Source: Nitzschia sp. DOCU1 (taxonomy: Eukaryota; Bacillariophyta; Bacillariophyceae; Bacillariales; Bacillariaceae). Taken from it: a stretch of 64,000 bases of DNA. Position 1 is the first letter of the stretch; each line of letters opens with the position of its first letter. The translations under genes and the position numbers were made by a program. Where the stretch lies: NCBI GenBank assembly GCA_951394045.1, contig OX595991.1:3224001-3288000 (forward strand). The letters run 5' to 3'. The notes below the pieces were generated by a model. That model searched no databases. It was given only the letters and a program-made list of their open reading frames with translations, and was not told the origin of the DNA. This document shows, in pieces, positions 9,724 to 19,640 of this stretch.

Positions 9724-12006
9724 CTAGAACCTCAGCCCCTCAATGATCGCCAGTCCTTGCGCCAGATCGTCTACTTTCTGTCGAAGATTTTCAAATCGTG
9801 CTCGATTTTCCGGCGTTTCACTGATGAGCAAATCCAGCTTTTGTTCCTCCGGAAGCTGCGACAAGGCCTCTTCTGTCCTTCGTGCATAGTTGACGAGGAT
9901 CTCCTTGCAAATCTTAGGCACTTCATCCGCAAAACGCTTGTAGGCCACCTTTCCGTACGCGTCCAACAAGTGCTGCATGTCTTCCGCCATATGGTCATCC
10001 AATGACTTCTTTCGATTATGATTAAAGACTCCTTCAATGGCTGATTTAATCTGCGACTTGGATACCACTTCCTTTGAATCAAAGCCCATTCCTACCCCCA
10101 AAGCTTCGCTCAAGGCATGCTCCAACCATCTCGATCGGAGCCGCGCTATATTCTCGTTCAAATAATCATTTTGCGTGTACGGTTTCTTTTCCTTTTCGAG
10201 GTAATGAAACAAATCGGCGTGGGCCTCTTCGTACGACTTGCTCGCAATCATGTCCAGCCGACCCTTGAGGTAGGATGTGAGTCGGGGATAGCGTGAAAGT
10301 CGTCGTTCTGGAGCAAAGACACTGTCCAACGTATCGCGCAACAGTCTCATTACCGATTCTAATAGCCCATAGCAGCGTCGTTCCCAATCTTCTTCGATAA
10401 ACTCCGAGACAATGTTATTAAAGACGGATGGGTTGGGGAAGATGGGAAGGTCCAATAGAGATCGGTTTTCCATCAAATGCTCCTTGATCCAACTGGCGTC
10501 CCGCCGCACCCTCTCATTGGGTATCGCCAAAAGAACATCGTAGGTGCCATGGTTACGAACCATGGCTAATTGATTGAATGGCGTGGTCCAGTAGGTTCCC
10601 TCTGGTTCGGTCGACTCGCCGACACTGAACTGAATGTACTTGTGACAAGCCACATCATGAATATCTTCAGGGTTTACCCATACATGCGTCTCGTTTGTAG
10701 TAATCACCTTGCCCTTGAATTCACTAGTGCCGTCCGACACGACGACACGCACGCCAATTGTAAGATCCGATATTCTCGCTAGACGACTCATGGCCAGCTC
10801 TTTGCTAAACTCGTCACACAAGTCATGAAAGGCACCCGCCAAGGAAGGATGTATTCGTTTTCGAGCGACAAAAGAGCTCTTGCCCTTGACTTGACCATCC
10901 ACTTCATTGACGAGTCTGCGAATGGCATCCATATAAAAGTTGCGCTTTTCTGCCATGTTCTCGCACATCTCGCCCATGGCCTGTAAACTCTCGTGCGCCT
11001 TTTTCTTTTGCGACTTCATTTCTTCCAAAATGTCCGGAAACGAATCTCGTACCATTTGAATCTGCAGCTCGCCCAACTTTACACGGAGCTCCTTGATACC
11101 AAACAACCGACGATTCGGAATGCTGCGCCATGGTTCCGTCTTGTCAAAAAAAGCAGCTTCCCTCTTGAGACCTTCTTGGATGGACTGACGGTCATTCAGC
11201 GCCTTTTGACCTCGACATTTGACCATATGAAAGCCTTTCTCGAATTTGTCCGTCTTGAGACCGAGCAATAGTTCTTTCACGGCATCTTCGGCGCCCACGT
11301 CAATCAAATCGGGCTTGGTAATCACGGGCAATGTCCGCTTGGTCTGCGGGTCGACCTTTTTGGCATCAGCCATGATTTGAGAGTTATGAAAGTCGACATT
11401 GGCCGGATGGACAGCTAGAATGACACATCGAGAGTTTTTTAGATATTCATCAATCAGGCTTTGAATGTCTGCCACCAGGCTTGCGCTTTCGCCTGCCCCC
11501 GTCGATCGGACAATGCCTGGCAAGTCAATCAGAGTCAAATCTTCACAATCCGGACCGGTCACTCGCACCTGCACAATGTCCCTAGAAACATCGTTTGTTC
11601 CAGTCTTGTGTTTGGCTTTGAGAATATGAGCTTGGGCCTCGGCAATGTATTCAGTCAAACTACGCCAGGATCCTTCGTCAACTTGTCTTAGAAACGCCGA
11701 CGACGATGACAATGCCCCCTCAGGCACTTGATCTTTCCATTGCACAGTCACTTTGGCCGTTCGTCGTTCGGCTCGCTTCATTTGCAACATAATGGGACAT
11801 CGTGTGGTCAAAGTATCGGAACTGGGCAACTCGACCATGGAAATGGCCGTCAACAAGGAACTCTTCCCGCTACTCGTGTCTCCCATGACGGCTATCATAG
11901 GCAGTTCCACGTGACGACTCACGTTGGAAATGGCCAGCTTGTCCATGAACTCGCGAAGTTCTTCATTGCCCGTTTGATTCCCCATGATATTCATTAACTG
12001 ATTCAT
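9724..12006 (-). CDS. Dynamin-like large GTPase
   Basis: A 760-aa single-exon protein of the dynamin/Mx superfamily, GTPases that assemble on membranes and remodel them. The P-loop is at residues 42-50 (GDTSSGKSS). The G2 threonine lies in TLTTRC (65-70). DLPG is at 161-164 and TKPD at 230-233. A helical stalk follows, ending in a coiled C-terminus. I see no pleckstrin-homology domain and no proline-rich tail. Residues about 425-460 contain a beta-rich insert (IGVRVVVSDGTSEFKGKV...HVWVN) that resembles small SH3/Tudor-like folds; it is also present in the relic at 7565-8712. The ATG at 12006 gives a complete GTPase domain. The gene diverges from the one at 12547. The cellular target is unknown. 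Confidence 0.88.
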   Translation of the reverse strand: MNQLMNIMGNQTGNEELREFMDKLAISNVSRHVELPMIAVMGDTSSGKSSLLTAISMVELPSSDTLTTRCPIMLQMKRAERRTAKVTVQWKDQVPEGALSSSSAFLRQVDEGSWRSLTEYIAEAQAHILKAKHKTGTNDVSRDIVQVRVTGPDCEDLTLIDLPGIVRSTGAGESASLVADIQSLIDEYLKNSRCVILAVHPANVDFHNSQIMADAKKVDPQTKRTLPVITKPDLIDVGAEDAVKELLLGLKTDKFEKGFHMVKCRGQKALNDRQSIQEGLKREAAFFDKTEPWRSIPNRRLFGIKELRVKLGELQIQMVRDSFPDILEEMKSQKKKAHESLQAMGEMCENMAEKRNFYMDAIRRLVNEVDGQVKGKSSFVARKRIHPSLAGAFHDLCDEFSKELAMSRLARISDLTIGVRVVVSDGTSEFKGKVITTNETHVWVNPEDIHDVACHKYIQFSVGESTEPEGTYWTTPFNQLAMVRNHGTYDVLLAIPNERVRRDASWIKEHLMENRSLLDLPIFPNPSVFNNIVSEFIEEDWERRCYGLLESVMRLLRDTLDSVFAPERRLSRYPRLTSYLKGRLDMIASKSYEEAHADLFHYLEKEKKPYTQNDYLNENIARLRSRWLEHALSEALGVGMGFDSKEVVSKSQIKSAIEGVFNHNRKKSLDDHMAEDMQHLLDAYGKVAYKRFADEVPKICKEILVNYARRTEEALSQLPEEQKLDLLISETPENRARFENLRQKVDDLAQGLAIIEGLRF

Positions 12007-12546
12007 GGGGTTTTGGAGTAGTTGGGTACTGAAGGTTGTGGGGTTTCATGAAAAGCTTAATGATGCAGATGATCGACCCATCTTTCGCCAGAATCACTTC
12101 TCCGCCGAAAAGCACGGCCAAAATCTTTTGGGCCATTTTGCGAGATACACCCAAAGAAAGATGGACAGACGGGTCGATAGAGTCAATCCGATTCAGCGAC
12201 TGCATCAATGCAATAGGCCACGAGCCGGCTCGCGCGCGCAAGGAAAGTTCCGTGGCGTGCTCCAAGATTTGGGTTCACTAAATTTTCCCGCCAAAGTAGC
12301 CGAGCCAGGCCAGCCAACGGAATGTAGTGTGCCAAAGATGATCCTATTCACTCCTTTCGAAAAGCCGATCGTTGCCGCCGGCGTCGACTCTTTTGCACCG
12401 ATTGAAAACATTTCCATCTTTGGAACGTCTCCACTTGTCAATAACACTGATCAGGACAGCAACAGCGATTTAATCCACAACATAGTGGCAAAACCTTCTC
12501 AAACAAGAAGAGTCGGTCTATTAGAATCGTCACCTGCGTTTCTTCC
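12007..12546. promoter_or_regulatory. Divergent intergenic region
   Basis: This 540-bp spacer lies between the starts of the dynamin-like gene (minus) and the family gene at 12547 (plus), so it must hold both promoters. I see no clear TATA box or known binding-site array. Open frames within it have no recognisable product. Confidence 0.4.
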
Positions 12547-14550
12547 ATGTGTGCTACCACGCCTCCTTCGACGTCCAATGCCAGCAGCAGCGGTGCTACT
12601 AGCGGTACAGACGAGAAGAACATCCAGTCGTCAGGAACATCCCCCAGTCGGCCCCAGCCGGCCACTCGAAGCAAAAGCACCAGCAGCACTGCCAGTCTAC
12701 ATGCCCCCGAGGAAGAACTGCCTCCTCCGTACACACTTCGTGATCATTGTCGGTACTTGAAACTCAAGACGGAACAATCAGGGGCACAGTCGTATTGGTA
12801 TTGCGATTGGACGAGCAAATTTGTGTCTACACCTGCCTCCCAACAACACTTAATCAAAGACGTCGTCAAGGATTATTGTCAACCCTTTGGCTCGTTAGCA
12901 GAATTACAAGACTCGCACGTGGGGATTTCATGTCTTTCGCCCTCGACAGAAGATCCTTTGGCAGTTCGAACTGTTTCCATTCGATTGCGGCCTGACGCGC
13001 ATCATTATAAAATTATGGAAGCTCTCCATCAAGCCTTTGTGGCCTTGCATGCCAAGGATTTTCACATTATTGCAAGTACCCCTCAGACATTTCAAGCTAT
13101 TGGCGCCAATGGAAGTACTCCCTACTTTGTATCCGCCTTTTGTGGAACTCATCGACAATCTCTGGAACGACGATTATGGATTCGATTTTATCATGTAGAA
13201 TCCATACACATTGATGAAAATTCTCACCATGCCCAGGCGATTCAAGCTCTCTTGGAAAGAGTTTCGGCGGAAACCAATGACTCTCGCATGGCTCCCTTGC
13301 GCAATGTCTTGACCCCCATCAATACGCAATTAGCCGAAGCTTGCGTCTTGATTCAATTCGTATTGGAAGGTGAATTAGAACCCACCTTTCCTTGTCCTGA
13401 ACCGACGCAAGAAGAAACGACACGCTTTTTTCAGACGACTTACAAGACATCGATCAGTGCTCTCGAAGAAAGCAAAAATTTGGCACGGCATCGCAACGTT
13501 AGAAATTTATTTCCTTCCTTGTCCAATCAAGATTATCCCATATTACAAGAATCCTTTGCCTTGATGGACCGTATTTGGAGTGAATTGGAGCTTTACAAGT
13601 GTACCTACAATACATTAGTGGAAGAAACCTCCCGCTTTGGCATGCGACCCTGTCAATCCACATTGGACAAGGACTATTGTTTTGCATTGTCGGAAATATC
13701 CCAACAACGCATGTTGTTGGATTTACAAACGCAAGTTTCGACAGCTGAATCCATATTGCATGATACGCTCAGTCATTACCATGAAGTGGAAAAGTTACTT
13801 GTACATGTATTACGGCGCAAATATAATATTCCCCAAGCAGGAGGCAATCGCGACGATGACGACACGGCATTCTCTAGTTTGGACATTGATCAAACTCCCG
13901 TCAAGATTCCCAAACGCAAATTGGCCGACTTTCCATGGCATGACAGCGTTAAGGAAGCCTTGGGACATGTCAGCTCCAAGATTGCCATGGGATGTTTGGT
14001 AGCCTTTGATGCCCAAGAATCCGTTCAAATGGCGGAAGATGCCGTTCATCACGTCTTTACAGCCTTTGGAAAACGCGACGATACCGACCAACAAGTCTTT
14101 TTGAAACAACGCAATCGACAAGCCATGATTCGAGTCGCTCAACAACAAGCAGTTTTGAAACGTCTTTTGGAAAAAATCATCTTGGCGCCTCTGAATTGGC
14201 CAGCCTTGCCCAAACTGCAGAGTCACGTCAAGTTGTGGTATGAAATGTCTTTACAATCCAAAACCAGCAATACCCGTCGGAATCCTGTACCACTCTTGGA
14301 ATTTCGTACTTCGTTGGGTCAAGGATGCTTGACGGCGCATCAACTCATGATTGTGTCGGGCCTATTGACGACTACCGTCAAAGTCTATGATTTGGTCGAC
14401 GTCGATGTGTTAGCAACGCCCAAACATCCCTTGACGACCATTTCTATTTTGGAAAATGGTGAACGCATTGGAGGATTCAATCCACTGGAAATCAAACTGG
14501 ACAAGTTCGTACAAACCATTAGTATCTTGAAACAAATGCAAGAAGCATAA
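12547..14550 (+). CDS. Unrecognised 667-aa family protein with a PH/GRAM-like end
   Basis: A single-exon protein with a Ser/Thr-rich N-terminus (1-60). It is a distant paralogue of the array at 43953-51386, with the same landmarks in the same order. These are YTLRDHCRYL before a YCD motif, VRTVSIRLRPD (array: VRTMTMRLAPD), PINTQLAEACVLIQF, a long helical centre (about 300-560) and a C-terminal beta-rich block (VPLLEFRTSLGQGCLTAHQL... to the end). That last block resembles a PH- or GRAM-type lipid-binding fold, but this is inference from strand pattern. The length equals that of the first array copy. There is no signal peptide or membrane helix, so it is probably cytosolic. Function unknown. 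Confidence 0.75.
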   Translation: MCATTPPSTSNASSSGATSGTDEKNIQSSGTSPSRPQPATRSKSTSSTASLHAPEEELPPPYTLRDHCRYLKLKTEQSGAQSYWYCDWTSKFVSTPASQQHLIKDVVKDYCQPFGSLAELQDSHVGISCLSPSTEDPLAVRTVSIRLRPDAHHYKIMEALHQAFVALHAKDFHIIASTPQTFQAIGANGSTPYFVSAFCGTHRQSLERRLWIRFYHVESIHIDENSHHAQAIQALLERVSAETNDSRMAPLRNVLTPINTQLAEACVLIQFVLEGELEPTFPCPEPTQEETTRFFQTTYKTSISALEESKNLARHRNVRNLFPSLSNQDYPILQESFALMDRIWSELELYKCTYNTLVEETSRFGMRPCQSTLDKDYCFALSEISQQRMLLDLQTQVSTAESILHDTLSHYHEVEKLLVHVLRRKYNIPQAGGNRDDDDTAFSSLDIDQTPVKIPKRKLADFPWHDSVKEALGHVSSKIAMGCLVAFDAQESVQMAEDAVHHVFTAFGKRDDTDQQVFLKQRNRQAMIRVAQQQAVLKRLLEKIILAPLNWPALPKLQSHVKLWYEMSLQSKTSNTRRNPVPLLEFRTSLGQGCLTAHQLMIVSGLLTTTVKVYDLVDVDVLATPKHPLTTISILENGERIGGFNPLEIKLDKFVQTISILKQMQEA

Positions 14551-15755
14551 TCTATAATCCACTTATAAACAAAATAGTGCAGCAGGAGTCGGCCCATTCA
14601 CGAATGTATAGCTAGTAGACGTGTCTACTCTCTACTTGCACTACCACGGGATTGTTGTCTCTACACATAGGCGAATGCTCCCTCCGGTAGCTAAGTAGCA
14701 TCACAATAGTAATGAGATGTGATTGATTCCAATTGCTAGCTCACATACGATAGTGAGATATGAAAAATGTAGTTATTGTACTATTAGCACTCTCAGTAGG
14801 TAGGTACCAGGTATAGGTGTTTTGGCATAAGCTCTTCCGCGCTGAGGCGAGGCCTCATTTCCAAAAATCGGGCGCATTCACGATAACTCGTGTTGCACGC
14901 AAAAATAAAAGTACAGCAATCGGATAACACGATTTATCGCGCGGCGCACGATTTTTGGAAATGAGGCCTCACCTCTGCGCGGAAGAGCTTATGCTTTCGC
15001 ACGAACAGACACCGCTCTTCTTTTGCCCGAACCCACGCGCCAACAAGTGCATTGTTCTCCATACCGGTGAAATCATGAATCAAGACAAACGTATTTTCAT
15101 ATTGCTTCTTTTTGGATCCCGAGTCGGTCTTGTGAAGCACACTACATTGACAGGGATGCAGAGGAGAAACACGGGGGCAAGGAAAAGGTGCAATTAAAGA
15201 ATCCAAATGACGTGCGAACTTCGACTTCAATGACCCTGCTGGGAAGAATCAGAAAGGACTTTCGCAAGCGCACGTGGCGTTAGGTTTACATAAAAGCAAT
15301 GCCAGCCCGAAGGGAACACTTCAACTGAATGCGAATTCAGTTTAATTGCATTTCAAGAACACGAACCCACCAGTGGGCATATACAACATCTGTCATTTCT
15401 CCGAAATTACTATCTTTGCGCTCACAAAATTCCACCTATGTGATTTCACAACCCGTTGCCAGCGGAAAGACTCCGACTACCACCACAATACTACTACCTA
15501 GTACTACTTCGAAGAGGAGAGGGAGGAGACCACCTTGTTGTTAGAAGTACCAGGTTTAGTAGTATCAGTAGGAGGACAAGTACTACCGGTAGTAGTTACA
15601 ATTTATCGCTATGTACATGCTCATTCTTCTTTTCTAATCTAGTAGTGGGGGCGGCCTTTCTTTAGTACAGTAGTGGGCAGGGCGGGGGATGGGGGTGCTG
15701 GGGTATTCTTCGTCGTGTTCGTCCTTTTGCTGGAGTACTAGTAGGAGGAAGCTCT
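14551..15755. other. Intergenic region holding an inverted-repeat element
   Basis: The space between two genes that end towards each other. Apart from the 170-bp inverted-repeat element at 14825-14994 it shows only AT-rich and tag-rich intergenic sequence. Short frames at 14934-15544 are not convincing. Confidence 0.4.
14825..14994. mobile_element. 170-bp MITE-like element with 46-bp inverted ends
   Basis: Left end 14825-14870 and right end 14949-14994 are inverted copies that differ at only a couple of positions, starting gcataagctcttccgcgc. The 78-bp centre is unrelated. There is no coding capacity. No clear target-site duplication is visible, so it may be a small non-autonomous transposon or simply a strong hairpin. 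Confidence 0.6.
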
Positions 15756-17141
15756 CTAGGTCGTACCACAAGTACCAGCGGCATTACCAACTCTCCCCCA
15801 GCAAAATCCTACTTGCTGAAGGCGTTCGATTCGTGACGGCGTGAGCGTAATTTGTCTCTTTTTCTTGTAGCGAGACGAACCTTCTTCCACTTCACCGGCA
15901 TCACGGCGCCCGCCTCCTCGTCTAGCAAGACCTGCAGCGAGAAGTTTGTACTGTCTTCGTTGACACTTCACCCAGATTGCTAGTTGTTTGTTTGTCTCGT
16001 AACCTTTCGGCACGTTGCAGTGGCCATGCTGCGAGCGAAATTCCATCAATTCTCGGAATCGATCTTCCCACCGTGCCTCATGTGACTGCCAAACAAAGCC
16101 GAGGGCGTCCAAAGCGCGCTTCCTCTCATCGGTGAGAGTGGAATGGGCTCCTGATTCGCGGAGGTGATATTGGTAGCGTTGCCTCTTTACCCATTGAGCC
16201 AGTGAATTGATGTCTTCGTCACCGTCGACACTGCTAGGTTCCTCCTCGTCCGCATCTTCGTCGGAGGGTTCCTCAAGTGAAGACATCGAGAAGCTCTTAG
16301 AACTGCTGCTGATTCTATTAGACCCAGCAACAGCGATGCCGGTTGTTGCGCCGCCACCGCAAGTAACCAAACAGTGACCGTGAATCTGCTTGAAGCGAAC
16401 TAGTTGTTCAAACTTACGAGACCACAGATCTGACTTTTTCTTTCGCGTCACCCCTTCGTCTTGTTGATGATCCTGCTGCGCCCGTTTGTTCTTCTGGTGC
16501 TCCTGATCGACGGCCACATCACCTTCGTGCTGCTGTTTTGTAGGAGGTAGCAAGTCATGCTGACTAGTCGTTCCGAAAATTGCAGAAGGATGTGCAGCCG
16601 GTGTGATACTGCAACTCATGATATTCTTTTCTGGACTTACAGGATCAGCTTCTTCAAAAGAACCGCTTATCCGCCCCGCTGCATCTTCTTGTTCGTCTTC
16701 TTTGTGATTATGGCTAGAAGCAGGGGCTTCCCCATAAAAGGGCGGAATAGATTTGGATAGAAAGACATCTTTGATAGCTTCTTGAACCGAGTCGTCCGCC
16801 CCCCATCGACACAACCACGAGTCCGTTGGAATTAGCGGTACCTCTTTCACCGAACAAATGCGTCTTGGGTCGATGGGAGTCGGAGCTAGTAGAAGAAAAT
16901 CCTCTTGCTCCTCCCCGCCATTCTCCACCAACTGGTTACGCAGACTTGGTTTCCTTCTTGATGGGGGATACTGCTGGGAATAAGACGACTGTACAACCGG
17001 AGGCAGCGCTGACAGCAAATTAAAGAATTCTTGGTCCTCATCGGATGATGAGGAGGAGGAGAACGGGTAGTAGTAGCCGTTCCCTGCCCCGACCATGTAG
17101 TTGAAGGACTTCATATTCTCGTCGTTACTATTGCAATTCAT
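15756..17141 (-). CDS. Helicase-associated (HA) domain protein
   Basis: A 461-aa protein with two helicase-associated domains (Pfam PF03457 type), at residues about 240-350 and 358-455. Each has the pattern W..(K/R)FxxLxxF...HGHC followed by LAxWVKxQRxQY and ending LxxxGFxW (LAQWVKRQRYQY, LAIWVKCQRRQY, GFVWQSHEARWEDRF). Such domains are helical, abundant in diatoms, and thought to bind nucleic acid or protein. No helicase core is present. The N-terminal half is low-complexity, with poly-Ser and Asp/Glu stretches. The start is placed at ATG 17141; the open frame extends upstream to 17312 but lacks an ATG there. An upstream exon cannot be excluded. Confidence 0.75.
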   Translation of the reverse strand: MNCNSNDENMKSFNYMVGAGNGYYYPFSSSSSSDEDQEFFNLLSALPPVVQSSYSQQYPPSRRKPSLRNQLVENGGEEQEDFLLLAPTPIDPRRICSVKEVPLIPTDSWLCRWGADDSVQEAIKDVFLSKSIPPFYGEAPASSHNHKEDEQEDAAGRISGSFEEADPVSPEKNIMSCSITPAAHPSAIFGTTSQHDLLPPTKQQHEGDVAVDQEHQKNKRAQQDHQQDEGVTRKKKSDLWSRKFEQLVRFKQIHGHCLVTCGGGATTGIAVAGSNRISSSSKSFSMSSLEEPSDEDADEEEPSSVDGDEDINSLAQWVKRQRYQYHLRESGAHSTLTDERKRALDALGFVWQSHEARWEDRFRELMEFRSQHGHCNVPKGYETNKQLAIWVKCQRRQYKLLAAGLARRGGGRRDAGEVEEGSSRYKKKRQITLTPSRIERLQQVGFCWGRVGNAAGTCGTT

Positions 17142-18879
17142 ATATGCTATTTGTAGTAGGCGTTTTGTACGAGATTGCTGATAGCTTATCAATGAGCTAT
17201 TTTTGTCATCGTTGGCATCAAAACCAAAGCAGACAGCAAACTTCGACTGGATAGGAAAACCGGTAGATGAGACACGAACAGCGGAGACCACCTTGACCCC
17301 CCCTCCCCGCACCCATCACCACGCTTTTCGCCTCGATTCGTTTTTCCGCAGTGACAATTTTTCATTCGGGATAGAAATGCTCCTAACAAACAGCTACGTT
17401 AAATGACGGGGCGCTTCGATAGTTGAACACAGACGGTGCGTACTGACGATACTACTGACGACTGTCTGTGCCACATTCGTTCGCTGATCGCGAACCCCTC
17501 CAATGCATTGCACTCGACGCCGGTACTCTCTGTCGACATACTGAATGTTTGTCCGAAAATGGCTTTGTTTTTTATTAAACCAACGCTATTGACCTTTCCA
17601 TTGAGGTACACTGATGAATTGCTGTTTCTGAGACATCCGGATGGTCCTATTGAAGTGATATTGCTGAATTATCTGACTTCTCCTCAGTTATTTGCTTCAG
17701 CGAATGCTAGTGAACTTATCTGAGCGGCCCGGCATGACTGACGTGGAGAAATGAAAAGCCCCAGAAAGATCTGGGCATGAATTCAGAATTGCCGGCACCA
17801 CAATGGCATATTTCCTTCTGAGTACCGCGAAACTTGTCTATTGCCATTTCGCCATTTGGTCGTTTGTTGGCGCATCTGGTTGAGAGTCCCTTTGGTCGGT
17901 AGCCCTAAAAAACCAAGCTGCTCGTATCTCTGCTGCAATACAGTAGTCTCTCCATTGCAATGATCGTTCGCCCCCGCTGGTAGTGCATTCACCATTCTCT
18001 TCATTGTTCTTGCTGCTGTGAGGATGACGATTACTAATAATACTAGCTGCCTATTAGTACTGATTCTGTTTAAAGACCACCGCAAACGGACAACCCATAA
18101 CCTCAAGCCCAAATCGTCCCCCCCCCCTATCTTGGGATCATTTTGGATTCATTCCCCCTCTTCTTTTTAAATTTTTCCCGATATTTTGATTGCCTTGGCC
18201 GGCTCGCCATTTCAATTCAAATTTCCTCCCCACAACTCTCCTTTCACAATTTTCACACACGATGGCCAAACAGCATCGGCAAACACTTTGGTACTAGCTG
18301 AAGCCCTAGGCTCGCTCAAGGGCACGTACTGTGATACAAGAAGGAGGTGCTACCTACGATGACACGAGGAGGACGAAGAATTCCATTGTTGTATTGCCAC
18401 GCTGACAAGCACCCCCATGAGGACCCTCCTGTTGTTGCATTGATTGATGATGGGCCAGAATTGAGTGTCTAAATGTTTCATTGCGAGTCTTCGAGACTCT
18501 TCCAAACAATGAGATGTGATGATGATTCCTGTGCTGAAAGAGTGTGTGCGGCAAACAAACAAAGGCGACGAAATGCAATGCATGGCTAGGAGTGGAGTGG
18601 CAAAGAGGAGGTAAACCCAGAATGGTATTCCATGCTCCAACTCAACTTCTTGTTCTAGCTTTCACATGAAGAGAGACAAAGCTTGTCCAACGTCCGCTGG
18701 CGAGTCTATACATTGTTGAGCAGACTCCTCCCAGCACCACAAATGCTACAATCAGCTGGTGTACGGTAGTCAAGGCCAAAATGCTCATCGCCCCATCTAT
18801 CTTTGTCACCATGTCCTTTGCTTTAACAATAGCTGTGACAAGTTGTGAACAATACATAGAGCCTACTAGATTGTTGCAG
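17142..18879. other. Long intergenic stretch, no recognised gene
   Basis: Short frames occur on both strands (for example plus 17436-17723 and minus 18350-18640), but they lack a recognisable domain or convincing start. A run of c at about 18118-18127 and t-rich tracts near 18165-18180 are the only notable composition features. Confidence 0.35.
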
Positions 18880-19640
18880 AGGTAGCGACACCAACAGAAG
18901 CAGAGGTAAAAACGCCAACGGCAGGAGCAGCAGAGGTGGCGACGACGATGGCAGGGCCAGCAGAAGCAGAGGTAGCAACACTGACGCGGACGGCAGGGAC
19001 AGCAGAAGCAGAGATAGCGATGCCAACGATGCCAACGCCAGCGCCGGAAGGGACAGCAGAGGTAGCGATGCGGAAGACGCCAACGCCAGCGGAAGGGACG
19101 TCAGAGGAGGAAGCGACGCGATGCCGACGATGCCAACGCCAGCGGAAGGGACAGCAGAGGAAGCGACGCCAACGCCGACGGCAGGGACAACAGAAGCAGA
19201 GGTAGTGAGGCCAACACCGTGGACTTTCGAACTTCAATTGGTGCAAAGGTAGCGACGCCAATGCCAACGGAAGGGACAACAGAAGCAGAGGTAGCAACAC
19301 CGGCGGAAGGGACAGAGGAAGCAGATGTAGTGATGCCGACGCCGACTGCAGGGACAACAGAAGCAGAGGTAGGAGGGGCAACAACTGGAACAGCTAGAGA
19401 AGAACAATGCCGCCGACGGCAGGAACAGCAGAAGCACAGCAGGTAGCGATGCCGACAGAAATAGAGGTAGCGATGCCAATGCCAACAGCAGGAACAGCAG
19501 AAGCAGAGGTAGCGATGGCAGGGACAGAAGCAGAGGTAGCGATGGCAGGGACAGAAGCAGAGGTAGCGATGGCAGGGACAGAAGCAGAGGTAGGAATGGC
19601 AGCAACCAAAGCAGCAGCAGCGGCGATCACCTGGTTCCCT
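18880..19640. repeat. Imperfect minisatellite, ga/gca-rich
   Basis: About 760 bp made of variants of gcagggacagaagcagaggtagcgatg. At 19505-19595 a 27-bp unit repeats almost exactly four times. Since 27 is a multiple of three, all frames stay open for long distances. The plus strand reads Ala/Glu/Thr-rich (AGTEAEVAM repeated) and the minus strand Leu/Ser-rich. I treat the open frames as a by-product of the repeat, not as a gene. A repeat-rich secreted protein on the plus strand remains a possible alternative. Confidence 0.75.

Noticed and set aside
17141..17312. Longer 518-aa version of the helicase-associated protein
   Set aside because: The extension begins at a GTG codon with no upstream ATG, and its sequence is unlike the rest.
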